The notes under the pieces are model-generated. The model saw nothing but the letters and a program-made list of their open reading frames with translations, was not told the DNA's origin and did no database searches. From contig NZ_JBHTJT010000021.1 in the NCBI RefSeq assembly GCF_042676185.1, positions 1 to 64,000 on the forward strand: a stretch of 64,000 bases of DNA. Direction: 5' to 3'. Positions 1-8,859 of the stretch are shown piece after piece (position 1 is the stretch's first letter; every line of letters begins with the position of its first letter). The translations under genes and the position numbers were made by a program. This stretch comes from Tropicimonas aquimaris (lineage in GTDB: Bacteria; Pseudomonadota; Alphaproteobacteria; Rhodobacterales; Rhodobacteraceae).

Positions 1-2
1 AA

Positions 3-50
3 GGCGGCCGCACCGTCGGCGCCGGCGTCGTCTCCAAGATCGTCGAGTAA
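3..50 (+). CDS. tuf: Elongation factor Tu, C-terminal end (partial)
   Basis: Only the last 15 codons are inside the window, reading GGRTVGAGVVSKIVE followed by TAA. This is the conserved C-terminus of EF-Tu, the GTPase that delivers aminoacyl-tRNA to the ribosome. The position just ahead of rpsJ is the usual str-S10 junction in alphaproteobacteria and supports the call. The rest of the gene lies upstream of the window. Confidence 0.95.
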   Translation, partial: GGRTVGAGVVSKIVE

Positions 51-73
51 TCACTCTCGAGATCGGATTTTCG

Positions 74-144
74 GGGTGGGCCGATAGGCCTGCCTCACCC
101 TCATTGAACGGGTTCGATGTGGGGTGCGGAATGAGCCGCATTCC
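74..144 (+). promoter_or_regulatory. tuf-rpsJ spacer with two hairpins
   Basis: Two stem-loops can be drawn in the 133-bp spacer. The first pairs GGGTG (74-78) with CACCC (96-100) and GGCC (79-82) with GGCC (87-90) around a GATA loop. The second pairs GGAATG (128-133) with CATTCC (139-144). Neither has a clear T-run, so a 5' leader of the S10 operon or read-through processing is as likely as termination. The S10 leader of Escherichia coli is the target of L4 autoregulation; whether that holds here is not shown. Confidence 0.35.
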
Positions 145-183
145 ACCTCTCAACTCCAATGCCGAGAACAAGGCTGACTGACA

Positions 184-495
184 ATGCAAAGCCAGAACAT
201 CCGCATTCGGCTGAAGGCGTTTGACTATCGTGTGCTGGACGCCAGCACCCAGGAGATCGTCAACACCGCCAAGCGGACGGGCGCCCAGGTGCGCGGCCCG
301 ATCCCGCTGCCGAACAAGATCGAGAAATTCACGGTGCTCCGTGGACCGCACATCGACAAGAAATCGCGCGACCAGTGGGAAATCCGTACCCACAAGCGTC
401 TGCTTGACATCGTCGACCCGACCCCGCAAACCGTGGACGCGCTGATGAAGCTCGACCTCGCCGCCGGCGTCGACGTCGAAATCAAGCTTAACTAA
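184..495 (+). CDS. rpsJ: 30S ribosomal protein S10
   Basis: The product is a 103-residue protein matching S10 over its full usual length (start MQSQNIRIRLKAFDYRVLDAS, internal GPIPLPNKIEKFTV, end AGVDVEIKLN). S10 is a component of the 30S head and also the NusE partner in transcription antitermination. It is the first gene of the S10 cluster and is followed after 15 bases by rplC. Confidence 0.98.
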   Translation: MQSQNIRIRLKAFDYRVLDASTQEIVNTAKRTGAQVRGPIPLPNKIEKFTVLRGPHIDKKSRDQWEIRTHKRLLDIVDPTPQTVDALMKLDLAAGVDVEIKLN

Positions 496-510
496 GGGGG
501 CATGAATCAG

Positions 511-1248
511 ATGCGCTCTGGAGTTATCGCCAAGAAGGTGGGCATGACCCGCCTGTTCCTGGAGGACGGGAAGCAGGTTCCCGTCACCGTCCTTCAACTC
601 GACAACCTGCAGGTCGTCGACCAGCGAACCGTCGAGCGGGATGGCTACACCGCCGTTCAGCTCGGTGCCGGTTCGGCCAAGGCCAAGCGGACCTCCCAGG
701 CCATGCGCGGCCACTTCGCCGCCGCCAACGTTGCGCCCAAGCGCAAGGTGGCCGAGTTCCGCGTGGACCCGGAGAACCTGATCGAGGTTGGCGCCGAGAT
801 CTCTGCCGAGCACTACGTTGCCGGCCAGAAGGTCGACGTGTCGGGTACCTCGATCGGTAAGGGTTTTGCCGGTGCCATGAAGCGCCACAACTTCGGTGGT
901 CTGCGCGCCTCGCACGGTGTGTCGATCTCCCACCGTTCGCACGGTTCCACCGGTCAGTGTCAGGACCCGGGCCGCGTGTTCAAGGGCAAGAAGATGGCCG
1001 GTCACATGGGTGCTGCCCGTGTCACCACCCAGAACCTGGAAGTCGTCCGCATCGACGCCGACCGTGGCCTGATCATGGTCAAGGGCGCCGTGCCGGGCTC
1101 CAAGGGTGGCTGGGTCACCATCAAGGACGCCGTGAAGAAGAAGCTGCCCGAAGGCGTGCCGTTCCCGGCCGCGATCAAGGCCGCTGAAGCCGCCGCCGTC
1201 GCCGAAGCTCCGGCCGAAGCGCCTGCTGAAGGGGGTGCGGAAGAATGA
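511..1248 (+). CDS. rplC: 50S ribosomal protein L3
   Basis: L3 binds near the 3' end of 23S rRNA and nucleates 50S assembly. The protein begins MRSGVIAKKVGMTRLF, carries the conserved basic loop around HRSHGSTGQCQDPGRV and ends in an Ala/Glu-rich tail typical of alphaproteobacterial L3. Two in-frame ATGs exist, at 502 and 511. The Shine-Dalgarno AAGGGGG at 494-500 is one base from the first and ten from the second, so I chose 511 (245 residues). The stop overlaps rplD by 4 bases (ATGA). Confidence 0.95.
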   Translation: MRSGVIAKKVGMTRLFLEDGKQVPVTVLQLDNLQVVDQRTVERDGYTAVQLGAGSAKAKRTSQAMRGHFAAANVAPKRKVAEFRVDPENLIEVGAEISAEHYVAGQKVDVSGTSIGKGFAGAMKRHNFGGLRASHGVSISHRSHGSTGQCQDPGRVFKGKKMAGHMGAARVTTQNLEVVRIDADRGLIMVKGAVPGSKGGWVTIKDAVKKKLPEGVPFPAAIKAAEAAAVAEAPAEAPAEGGAEE

Positions 1249-1865
1249 AACTTGATGTGATCAAGCTCGACGGCGGGGCCGCCGGCGACGTGGATCTGTC
1301 CGAAGAGATCTTCGGCCTGGAGCCGCGTGCCGACATCCTGCACCGCGTGGTCCGCTGGCAGCGCAACAAGGCGCAGGCCGGCACCCACAAGGTCAAGACC
1401 CGCTCGGAAACCAGCTACTCTACCAAGAAGATCTACCGCCAGAAGGGCACCGGTGGCGCACGCCACGGCGACCGTAACGCGCCGATCTTCCGCAAGGGTG
1501 GTATCTACAAGGGCCCGACCCCGCGCAGCCATGCCCACGACCTTCCCAAGAAGGTCCGCAAGCTCGGCCTGAAGCTCGCGCTGTCCTCCAAGGTGGCGTC
1601 CGGCAACCTCGTTGTCCTGGACACGGCCGCGATGGACGAAGCCAAGACCAAGATCCTTGCCAAGCAGATCAAGGAACTGGGCTGGAAGCGTGCGCTGATC
1701 ATCGACGGTGCCGAGGTGAACGAGAACTTCGCTCGTGCCGCGGCCAACATCGAAGGTCTGGACGTGCTGCCATCGATCGGCGCCAATGTCATGGACATCC
1801 TCAAGCGTGACACCCTGGTGATCACGAAGGCGGGTGTCGAAGCACTGGAGGCTCGTCTGAAATGA
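1245..1865 (+). CDS. rplD: 50S ribosomal protein L4
   Basis: The 206-residue protein contains the L4 core KVKTRSETSYSTKK, RQKGTGGARHGDRNAPIF and the extended loop that lines the peptide exit tunnel. In other bacteria L4 also represses its own operon. Its start overlaps rplC by 4 bases and its stop overlaps rplW by 4 bases, so rplC-rplD-rplW are likely translationally coupled. Confidence 0.97.
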   Translation: MKLDVIKLDGGAAGDVDLSEEIFGLEPRADILHRVVRWQRNKAQAGTHKVKTRSETSYSTKKIYRQKGTGGARHGDRNAPIFRKGGIYKGPTPRSHAHDLPKKVRKLGLKLALSSKVASGNLVVLDTAAMDEAKTKILAKQIKELGWKRALIIDGAEVNENFARAAANIEGLDVLPSIGANVMDILKRDTLVITKAGVEALEARLK

Positions 1866-2158
1866 GCGTCAAAGCCGAATACTACGACGTGATCCGCAAG
1901 CCCATCATCACCGAGAAGGCCACCATGGCCTCCGAGGCGAATGCTGTGGTCTTCGAGGTCGCCATCGACGCCAACAAGCCCCAGATCAAGGAGGCCGTCG
2001 AAGGCCTGTTTGGTGTGAAGGTGAAGGCCGTGAACACGACCGTCACCAAGGGTAAGGTCAAGCGTTTCCGCGGTCAGCCCGGCAAGCGCAAGGACGTCAA
2101 GAAAGCCTACGTGACCCTCGAAGAGGGCAACACGATCGACGTGTCCACCGGCCTCTGA
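1862..2158 (+). CDS. rplW: 50S ribosomal protein L23
   Basis: The product is a 98-residue L23 with the family start YYDVIRKPIITEKATMAS and the KVKAVNTTVTKGKVKRFRG loop. L23 sits at the tunnel exit and is the docking site for trigger factor and SRP. It is the last gene before the first interruption of the S10 cluster; in most relatives rplB follows directly, but here a terminator and two non-ribosomal genes intervene. Confidence 0.97.
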   Translation: MSVKAEYYDVIRKPIITEKATMASEANAVVFEVAIDANKPQIKEAVEGLFGVKVKAVNTTVTKGKVKRFRGQPGKRKDVKKAYVTLEEGNTIDVSTGL

Positions 2159-2181
2159 GGCTCCGGACAGATCGAAGAAAG

Positions 2182-2215
2182 AAGGCCCCTGCCACAGCGG
2201 GGGCCTTTTTCGTTT
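2182..2215 (+). terminator. Intrinsic terminator after rplW
   Basis: An 8-bp stem AAGGCCCC (2182-2189) / GGGGCCTT (2200-2207) is followed by a T-rich tract TTTTTCGTTTT. This is a strong rho-independent terminator, so the rplB group downstream needs its own promoter or substantial read-through. Confidence 0.85.
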
Positions 2216-2354
2216 TCGGTGGCTCGGAAGGAAGAGGAAATGCCCGGAAATTTGAGCCCGTCCTGCTGTGGAATGTGCAGCCTTCGGGGTGGTCGGCCCC
2301 TGTCTTCATGCTAGGCTTGTCCTGCGCGGCTCTCGCAAAGGAAAGGACACGAAG

Positions 2355-2645
2355 GTGAAACCCAATCGCTTCATGATCAGCGCCTTGCTCGTCGGCGGCC
2401 TGCTCGCCGGGTGTACTTCCACGACGCCACCGGACAAGAACGGCGGCACGGAACAGCTCCGCTCTTCCATGACCAGAGCCCTCCGGAATGCCGATGTGCC
2501 GGACGCCTGTATCGCGATCTTGTCCCGGCAGACGCTCGTCGAGGTGAAGGCCATCACCGACCAGAGTGCACGGTCGAGCATCGGGGTCCTGCAGCAACGG
2601 CAGCAGATCCAGACGGCAGCACGCAGGGATTGCGGCGACTTCTGA
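2355..2645 (+). CDS. Small putative lipoprotein, unknown function
   Basis: From the GTG at 2355 (AAAGGA 7 bases upstream) the product is 96 residues: a basic start VKPNRF, a hydrophobic stretch and the lipobox LLAGC at about residues 17-21, predicting signal peptidase II cleavage and membrane anchoring at the Cys. The mature part is rich in Arg, Gln and Asp, with two further Cys residues that could form a disulfide (PDACIAIL and RRDCGDF). I do not recognise a family. An upstream in-frame ATG at 2268 would bury the signal peptide and is unlikely. The gene lies inside the ribosomal cluster after the rplW terminator. Confidence 0.7.
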   Translation: MKPNRFMISALLVGGLLAGCTSTTPPDKNGGTEQLRSSMTRALRNADVPDACIAILSRQTLVEVKAITDQSARSSIGVLQQRQQIQTAARRDCGDF

Positions 2646-2696
2646 GGGCCGGCCTGACCCTGTGGACGCACCCAATAGGACTGAGAAAGAGCGAAG

Positions 2697-3320
2697 ATGG
2701 ACGGTGAGGACGAGCTCCGCGTCAAGGCATGCACGATGCGGCTTTTCGAGGACGTTGCCTCCCACGAGGCGCCGCAGCGGACATTCCACATCTTCGGTGT
2801 GAACCGCGGAGGGACGACTGCCGTCGCAGGTGTTCTGTCCGGTCTCGGCATCCCCTTGGGGACAGAGACCGGAACCAACCTCGAAGACAGGGGATTCCGG
2901 CTGAAACGGGGACTCGGCGCGATCGTCGAGACGGTGGCGCGGCGAAACGAGGCATTTGACGTCTGGGGATGGAAACATCCGCATTCCAACGGATACATTG
3001 AGGATCTGCTTCCGCATCTCAGGAATGTTCGCTTCATCGTCACGACCCGGGACCTTGGGGCGAATGCCCTTGGGATGTTTGTTCGGGGTGATGAGAACGC
3101 CGTCATGTCGTTGCGCGCATCGATGAAGCAGACCCGGCGGAACCTGAATTTCGTCCTGAAGCACCAGCGCCCGACGTTGATCGTCAGCTATGAAAAACTT
3201 CTCCTGCGGACGGAGCAGACCGCCGTCGAGATCGCCCGGTTCTGCGGGGTCGAGATGACCGGCGATCACATGCGCAAGATCAACGAGTTTGTCCAGCCGG
3301 GCCGCTACAAGACGGACTGA
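2697..3320 (+). CDS. Sulfotransferase-like P-loop protein
   Basis: The 207-residue protein has the layout of PAPS-dependent sulfotransferases. A glycine-rich phosphate loop FGVNRGGTTAV sits at about 33-43, an Arg/Asp motif TTRDLG at about 116-121 fits the 3'-phosphate site, and LIVSYEKLL near residue 160 matches the common YEdL element. These are motif matches only; the acceptor substrate is unknown and another P-loop kinase-like role cannot be excluded. It stands alone between the small lipoprotein gene and rplB, on the same strand. The length is short for the family but not obviously truncated. Confidence 0.6.
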   Translation: MDGEDELRVKACTMRLFEDVASHEAPQRTFHIFGVNRGGTTAVAGVLSGLGIPLGTETGTNLEDRGFRLKRGLGAIVETVARRNEAFDVWGWKHPHSNGYIEDLLPHLRNVRFIVTTRDLGANALGMFVRGDENAVMSLRASMKQTRRNLNFVLKHQRPTLIVSYEKLLLRTEQTAVEIARFCGVEMTGDHMRKINEFVQPGRYKTD

Positions 3321-3451
3321 GGCCCTGGCGGCAAGGCTCCGTTGGTCAGTGTGTCGGCCGGTATCCGGCCTGATGGACAGTGCAGTCGCCCATTCGATCC
3401 CGGCACTGGTTGTTTTGCTTGTTTTGTTAGGGGATCGAGGGTGGGAATCGC

Positions 3452-3480
3452 TTGACCATCTGTCGTCGCTCCCATATCAG
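3452..3480 (+). promoter_or_regulatory. Probable sigma-70-type promoter upstream of rplB
   Basis: TTGACC (3452-3457) and TATCAG (3475-3480) are separated by exactly 17 bases. It would start transcription near 3487 and give rplB a leader of about 150 nt. Its presence fits the need for a new promoter after the rplW terminator and the two inserted genes. Confidence 0.5.
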
Positions 3481-3493
3481 AGCCCATCCGCCG

Positions 3494-3524
3494 AGCCCCG
3501 GATTCGTCCGGGGCTTTGGCTTTG
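3494..3524 (+). terminator. UUCG-capped hairpin with T-rich tail upstream of rplB
   Basis: A perfect 9-bp stem AGCCCCGGA (3494-3502) / TCCGGGGCT (3507-3515) carries a TTCG tetraloop and is followed by TTGGCTTTGTT. It can act as the terminator of the sulfotransferase-like gene. Because it starts just after the predicted rplB promoter it could equally be a leader attenuator. The sequence does not decide between these. Confidence 0.6.
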
Positions 3525-3634
3525 TTCGCAAGAACGGATAGCCGGGGACCTCTGACGAGGGCCCTATACCCAGGCCGAAAGGCCCACACATAGCGGGGCG
3601 ACAAGCCCTGCGAAGCTAACGGAAGACAGAAAGC

Positions 3635-4477
3635 ATGGCACTCAAGTCGTACAAGCCGACGACGCCGGGCCAGCGCGGGCTGGTGCTGATCGACCGTTCG
3701 GAGCTGTGGAAAGGACGTCCTGTCAAGTCCCTCACCGAGGGTCTGACCAAGAAGGGCGGCCGGAACAACACCGGACGTATTACCGCACGACGCCGCGGTG
3801 GCGGGGCGAAACGCCTCTACCGGATCGTCGATTTCAAGCGCAACAAGTTCGACGTGGCGGCCACCGTCGAGCGGATCGAATACGATCCGAACCGTACCGC
3901 CTTCATCGCGCTGGTGAAGTATGAAGATGGCGAGCAGGCCTATGTCCTGGCGCCGCAGCGTCTTGCGGTGGGCGACCAGATCGTCGCCGGCAGCAAGGTG
4001 GACGTGAAGCCGGGCAACGCGATGCCGTTCTCCGGCATGCCGATCGGCACGATCGTTCACAACATCGAGATGAAGCCCGGCAAGGGCGGCCAGATCGCGC
4101 GCGCCGCGGGCACCTACGCCCAGTTCGTCGGCCGTGATGGCGGCTATGCTCAGATCCGTCTGTCCTCGGGCGAACTGCGCATGGTGCGTCAGGAATGCAT
4201 GGCCACCGTCGGCGCCGTCTCGAACCCGGACAACTCGAACCAGAACTTCGGCAAGGCCGGTCGGACCCGTCATCAGGGCAAGCGCCCCGCCGTCCGCGGC
4301 GTCGTGATGAACCCGATCGATCACCCCCATGGTGGTGGTGAAGGCCGGACGTCCGGTGGTCGCCACCCGGTTACCCCTTGGGGCAAGCCGACCAAGGGTG
4401 CGCGTACCCGCAACAAGAACAAGGCGTCGCAGAAGCTCATCCTGCGCTCGCGTCACGCCAAGAAGAAGGGCCGCTAA
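3635..4477 (+). CDS. rplB: 50S ribosomal protein L2
   Basis: The full-length L2 (280 residues) starts MALKSYKPTTPGQRGL. It carries the C-terminal GVVMNPIDHPHGGGEGRTSG block, which includes the histidine important for peptidyl-transferase centre assembly, and a Lys/Arg-rich end. It heads the second ribosomal block rplB-rpsS-rplV-rpsC-rplP, with only 3 bases before rpsS. Confidence 0.98.
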   Translation: MALKSYKPTTPGQRGLVLIDRSELWKGRPVKSLTEGLTKKGGRNNTGRITARRRGGGAKRLYRIVDFKRNKFDVAATVERIEYDPNRTAFIALVKYEDGEQAYVLAPQRLAVGDQIVAGSKVDVKPGNAMPFSGMPIGTIVHNIEMKPGKGGQIARAAGTYAQFVGRDGGYAQIRLSSGELRMVRQECMATVGAVSNPDNSNQNFGKAGRTRHQGKRPAVRGVVMNPIDHPHGGGEGRTSGGRHPVTPWGKPTKGARTRNKNKASQKLILRSRHAKKKGR

Positions 4478-4480
4478 CAC

Positions 4481-4759
4481 ATGTCGCGTTCCGTTTGGAA
4501 AGGCCCCTTCGTCGACAGCTATGTCCTGAAGAAGGCCGAAAAAGCCCGCGAGTCCGGTCGCAACGAGGTCATCAAGATCTGGTCGCGCCGCTCCACCATC
4601 CTGCCGCAATTCGTCGGTCTGACCTTCGGTGTCTACAACGGCCAGAAGCATATTCCGGTCGCTGTTTCCGAAGACATGATCGGCCAGAAGTTCGGCGAAT
4701 ATGCTCCGACCCGTACCTACTACGGTCACGCGGCGGACAAGAAAGCCAAGAGGAAGTAA
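4481..4759 (+). CDS. rpsS: 30S ribosomal protein S19
   Basis: The product is a 92-residue S19 with start MSRSVWKGPFVDSYVLKK, central IKIWSRRSTILPQFVG and C-terminal GEYAPTRTYYGHAADKK. It binds 16S rRNA in the 30S head with S13. It is tightly packed between rplB and rplV. Confidence 0.98.
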   Translation: MSRSVWKGPFVDSYVLKKAEKARESGRNEVIKIWSRRSTILPQFVGLTFGVYNGQKHIPVAVSEDMIGQKFGEYAPTRTYYGHAADKKAKRK

Positions 4760-4765
4760 TTCGCC

Positions 4766-5145
4766 ATGGGCAAGGACAAGAATCCCCGCCGCGTGGCGGA
4801 CAACGAGGCGATGGCCAAGGTGCGCATGCTGCGGACCTCTCCTCAGAAACTGAACCTGGTTGCGGCTATGATCCGTGGCAAGAAGGTCGAGAAGGCCCTG
4901 ACGGACCTGACCTTCTCCAAGCGCCGGATTGCCGAGGACGTGAAGAAATGTCTTCAGTCCGCGATCGCCAACGCCGAAAACAACCACAACCTGGACGTCG
5001 ATGAACTGATCGTCGCCGAGGCCTACGTGGGCAAGAACCTGACCATGAAGCGCGGTCGCCCGCGTGCTCGTGGCCGGTACGGCAAGATCATGAAGCCGTT
5101 CTCCGAGCTCACCATCAAGGTCCGCCAGGTCGAGGAGCAAGCCTA

Positions 5146-5146
<1 letters not shown>
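4766..5146 (+). CDS. rplV: 50S ribosomal protein L22
   Basis: The 126-residue L22 contains MLRTSPQKLNLVAAMIRGKK and the C-terminal hairpin KRGRPRARGRYGKI that reaches into the exit tunnel. The stop codon TAA shares one base with the ATG of rpsC (TAATG). Confidence 0.98.
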
Positions 5147-5883
<737 letters not shown>

Positions 5884-5895
5884 GGAGTAAACGAG

Positions 5896-6309
5896 ATGCT
5901 GCAACCGAAGCGCACGAAATTCCGCAAGCTCCACAAGGGCCGGATCAAGGGCGAAGCCAAGGGCGGGTTCGACCTCGCGTTTGGCCATTACGGCCTCAAG
6001 GCCATCCAGCCGGAGCGGGTTACTGCCCGCCAGATCGAAGCCGCCCGTCGGGCCATGACGCGTCACATGAAGCGTCAGGGTCGCGTCTGGATCCGGATCT
6101 TCCCGGATACGCCGGTGACCTCCAAGCCCACCGAAGTCCGGATGGGTAAAGGTAAGGGTTCGGTCGATTACTGGGCCGCCAAAGTCAAGCCGGGCCGGGT
6201 GATGTTCGAGATCGACGGCGTCAGCGAAGACGTGGCCAAAGAAGCCCTGCGCCTCGCAGCGATGAAGCTGCCGATCAAGACCCGCGTGGTTGTCCGCGAG
6301 GACTGGTAA
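5896..6309 (+). CDS. rplP: 50S ribosomal protein L16
   Basis: The 137-residue L16 starts MLQPKRTKFRKLHKGRIKG and carries VRMGKGKGSVDYWAAKVKPG and AAMKLPIKTRVVVRE. It binds near the A-site tRNA in the 50S. It closes the second block; rpmC, normally adjacent, is displaced by about 3 kb. Confidence 0.98.
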   Translation: MLQPKRTKFRKLHKGRIKGEAKGGFDLAFGHYGLKAIQPERVTARQIEAARRAMTRHMKRQGRVWIRIFPDTPVTSKPTEVRMGKGKGSVDYWAAKVKPGRVMFEIDGVSEDVAKEALRLAAMKLPIKTRVVVREDW

Positions 6310-6345
6310 GGCGTGGTGGGGTAAAACCTCACCCTACGAAATTTG

Positions 6346-6380
6346 CCCCCGTCGAGAGATCGGCGGGGGTTTTCATTTTT
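6346..6380 (+). terminator. Intrinsic terminator after rplP
   Basis: CCCCCG (6346-6351) pairs with CGGGGG with an inner CGA/TCG extension, followed by TTTTCATTTTT. A smaller hairpin, GGTGGGG/CCTCACC, precedes it at about 6314-6333. This would end the rplB-rplP transcript. Confidence 0.8.
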
Positions 6381-6432
6381 GTCCCGTTCCGGCTATGCCG
6401 CCAGCAACGCCGGATCATCAGGGACCACGCCC

Positions 6433-7053
6433 ATGCCTCAGATCGAGTCGCTCTTCGTCACCCGCCTGTACCGTGCCGCGCTCTCCGAGTTCGGGCCCGC
6501 AATCGACCCTGCCGAACTGGAGAACTCCTGTCTTGTGATCGCCGAGGATGACGAGGCCGGCCAGGAATGGTGCGAGCAGAACGGCTATCCGGGCTACACC
6601 TCCTATGCCTCGCTCACCGATCTGCCCTGGCGTTTCCCGATCTTCGGCAATCTCGTCGAGGCGCTTGACGCCCATGTCGCCGCCTTTGCCGAGGATCTGG
6701 AGTTCGATCTCGACGGCCGGGCGCTCAAGCTCGAGGATCTCTGGATCAACATCCTTCCCGAGGGCGGGATGCACGCCTCGCACATCCATCCGCACAGCGT
6801 GATCAGCGGCACGACCTATGTCTCGATGCCCAAGGGCACGAGCGCGCTGAAGCTGGAGGACCCGCGCTCAGCGCGGATGATGGCAGCGCCGGCCAGGAAG
6901 AAGGGTGCGCGGCGCGAGATGCAGGGGTTCATCTACATGGCGCCCGAGGTCGGCGACGTGTTGCTCTGGGAGAGCTGGCTGCGGCACGAGGTGCCCATGA
7001 ACATGGCCGAGGACGAACGCATCAGCGTCAGCTTCAACTACGCCTGGGCCTGA
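6433..7053 (+). CDS. Putative 2OG-Fe(II) oxygenase (TIGR02466 type)
   Basis: The 206-residue protein starts MPQIESLFVTRLYRAAL and fits the conserved family of putative 2-oxoglutarate/Fe(II) oxygenases known as TIGR02466. Visible elements are DLWINILPEGGMHASHIHPH (about 102-121), with the metal-binding His cluster, SGTTYVSMPKG, the distal His in WLRHEVPMN, and an Arg in ERISVSFNY suited to bind the 2OG carboxylate. The substrate is unknown. It is a single gene between the rplP terminator and a second terminator, followed by a convergent symporter gene. The ATG at 6433 was chosen because the family start follows it directly. Confidence 0.75.
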   Translation: MPQIESLFVTRLYRAALSEFGPAIDPAELENSCLVIAEDDEAGQEWCEQNGYPGYTSYASLTDLPWRFPIFGNLVEALDAHVAAFAEDLEFDLDGRALKLEDLWINILPEGGMHASHIHPHSVISGTTYVSMPKGTSALKLEDPRSARMMAAPARKKGARREMQGFIYMAPEVGDVLLWESWLRHEVPMNMAEDERISVSFNYAWA

Positions 7054-7066
7054 GCGCCGCGACGCC

Positions 7067-7098
7067 TGCCCGCCCCGAGAAGGGCGGGCGCTTTTGTT
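7067..7098 (+). terminator. Terminator between convergent oxygenase and symporter genes
   Basis: The stem TGCCCGCCC / GGGCGGGCG around CGAGAA (7067-7090) is followed by CTTTTGTTT. It serves the + strand oxygenase gene. The symporter gene ends at 7120 on the opposite strand, so the hairpin may also stop that transcript, although no clear T-run exists on that side. Confidence 0.75.
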
Positions 7099-7119
7099 TC
7101 ATGGCGGCGCCGTGCCGGG

Positions 7120-8556
7120 TCAGTCCGAATTGTCCGCCTTGGCGATCCAGGCGGTGCGGTCGAGGTCGAGATCCGGGAAGTTGTCCGGGTTGAACACGGG
7201 CCGCACGACGCCCTCCGCCAACTGCTGGCGGAAGTCTCGAAGGATGCGCAGGCAGATTGGCAGCAGCATCATGATCACCACAAGGTTCACCACCGCGAGG
7301 ATACCCATCATCGGATCGGAGAAGAAGAACACCGCCGTAGCGCCCGGCGCGGTGGCGCCGAGGAAGACGATGCCGATCACGACGATCCGCAGGGCGTTCT
7401 CCGCCATCGGGTGCTTGGTAATAACCGTCAGAGCGTTCTCGCCGAGGTAGTAGTTGTAGATGATCGAGCTGAATGCGAAGAGCATGATCATGAACGACAG
7501 CAGGTACTGCGACCATTCCCCGAGGTGGGAGACCAGCGATTGCTGGGTCAGCGCGATCCCGTCGATCCCTTCGGCACCCGGCACGTAGACATCGCCCAGC
7601 AGGATGATGAAAGCGGTGCAGGAGCAGATGAAGATCGTGTCGATGAAGACGGAGAAGGACTGCGTGATGCCCTGGCTGATCGGGTGACGCACGTCCGCCG
7701 TGGCGGCGACGTTGGGGGCCGAGCCGAGACCGGCCTCGTTGGAGAAGAGCCCGCGGCGCAGGCCCTGCGCGATGGCCGCGCCCATGCCTCCACCGACTGC
7801 TTCCTGGAGGCCGAAGGCGTTCGCGACGATCGAGACGAGCACGCCGGGCACCGCGGTGATGTTCATCAGGATGACGACCAGCGCCATCAGGATGTACCCG
7901 ACGGCCATGATCGGCACCACGATGTCCGCGGCCTTGGCGATCCTGTGGATGCCGCCGAAGACGATGAAACCGGCGACGACGGCCAGCACGGCGCCGGTGA
8001 TCGTCCGGCTGATGCCGAGGCTGTCCTGAACGGCGCCGGCGACGGTGTTGCCCTGGAAAGCGTTGAAGCCGAGCGCGAAGGAGGCGATCAGGCAGACCGC
8101 GTAGAGCACGGCGAGCCAACGGAAGTGTTCACCGAGCCCGTGCAGGATCGACCGGGCCGGGCCGCCGCGGAACATGCCGTCGGGCTGCCGGCGCTTGTAG
8201 AGTTGGGCCAGCGAGCATTCGACGAGGCTGGTCGCCATGCCGACGATGGCGATCGCCCACATCCAGAATACCGCACCGGGGCCGCCGAGCGTGATGGCCA
8301 CGGCGACGCCCGCGATATTGCCGCCACCGACGCGACCACCGACCGAGATCAGCAGCGCCTCGCGGGCCGAAATCGCATTCGGGTCGCCCGACTGGTTCTT
8401 AGAGGACAGGACGCGAAACATGCGCTTGAAGAAGCGGAACTGGACGAAGTCGGTAAGCAGGGTGATGAAGATACCGAAGACGACGAGAAGCGGGATCAAG
8501 GCCCAGCCCCATGTCAGATCTCCGATGAGGCCGAACAGGTTTTCCAGTGCGCCCAT
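7120..8556 (-). CDS. Sodium:alanine/glycine symporter (AGCS family)
   Basis: The 478-residue polytopic membrane protein of the AGCS (AgcS/DagA) family imports small neutral amino acids with Na+. Family features include LLISVGGRVGGGNIAGVAVAI near residue 90, GGPGAVFWMW, MFRGGPARSILHGLG, GLFSNEAGLGSAPNVAA and about ten hydrophobic segments. It is transcribed against the ribosomal cluster and lies in the gap between rplP and rpmC. The substrate cannot be fixed from sequence; alanine or glycine is usual for the family. Confidence 0.9.
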   Translation of the reverse strand: MGALENLFGLIGDLTWGWALIPLLVVFGIFITLLTDFVQFRFFKRMFRVLSSKNQSGDPNAISAREALLISVGGRVGGGNIAGVAVAITLGGPGAVFWMWAIAIVGMATSLVECSLAQLYKRRQPDGMFRGGPARSILHGLGEHFRWLAVLYAVCLIASFALGFNAFQGNTVAGAVQDSLGISRTITGAVLAVVAGFIVFGGIHRIAKAADIVVPIMAVGYILMALVVILMNITAVPGVLVSIVANAFGLQEAVGGGMGAAIAQGLRRGLFSNEAGLGSAPNVAATADVRHPISQGITQSFSVFIDTIFICSCTAFIILLGDVYVPGAEGIDGIALTQQSLVSHLGEWSQYLLSFMIMLFAFSSIIYNYYLGENALTVITKHPMAENALRIVVIGIVFLGATAPGATAVFFFSDPMMGILAVVNLVVIMMLLPICLRILRDFRQQLAEGVVRPVFNPDNFPDLDLDRTAWIAKADNSD

Positions 8557-8859
8557 GGCGTGTCCCTCTCTGTTTGTCCTGTTGCGATATCATTTCAGCC
8601 TAGACCGCTGCTTGCCGTTGGGTCACGAGAAATGATTGGATTGACGGAATTATCTCCGTTCTGCTGAATGCCGAGCCGGGGGCGTGGTCCGGCGCGATAT
8701 TGCGCGGCGTTTCGTGAGTCCCGACGTCCGATGGCCGGCACGGGCCTCTGCCAATCCTGCAAGGCGGCAATGACCGAGGGCCACTGGCTGGCACCTTTCT
8801 CATGTCCTATCACGTCAGGCAGTGAGAAACGCAATCTACCGATACCCTGAGGTGACAGC
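8557..8859. other. Divergent intergenic region, no gene seen
   Basis: The roughly 300 bases between the outward-facing starts of the symporter gene and the small gene at 8860 must hold promoters for both. I found no well-spaced -35/-10 pair, riboswitch or long repeat. A GAGGTGAC Shine-Dalgarno precedes the ATG at 8860. Confidence 0.5.

Noticed and set aside
8780..8820. Sigma-54 promoter (TGGCAC...) upstream of the small gene at 8860
   Set aside because: The -12 GC element is not at the required distance from the -24 GG.
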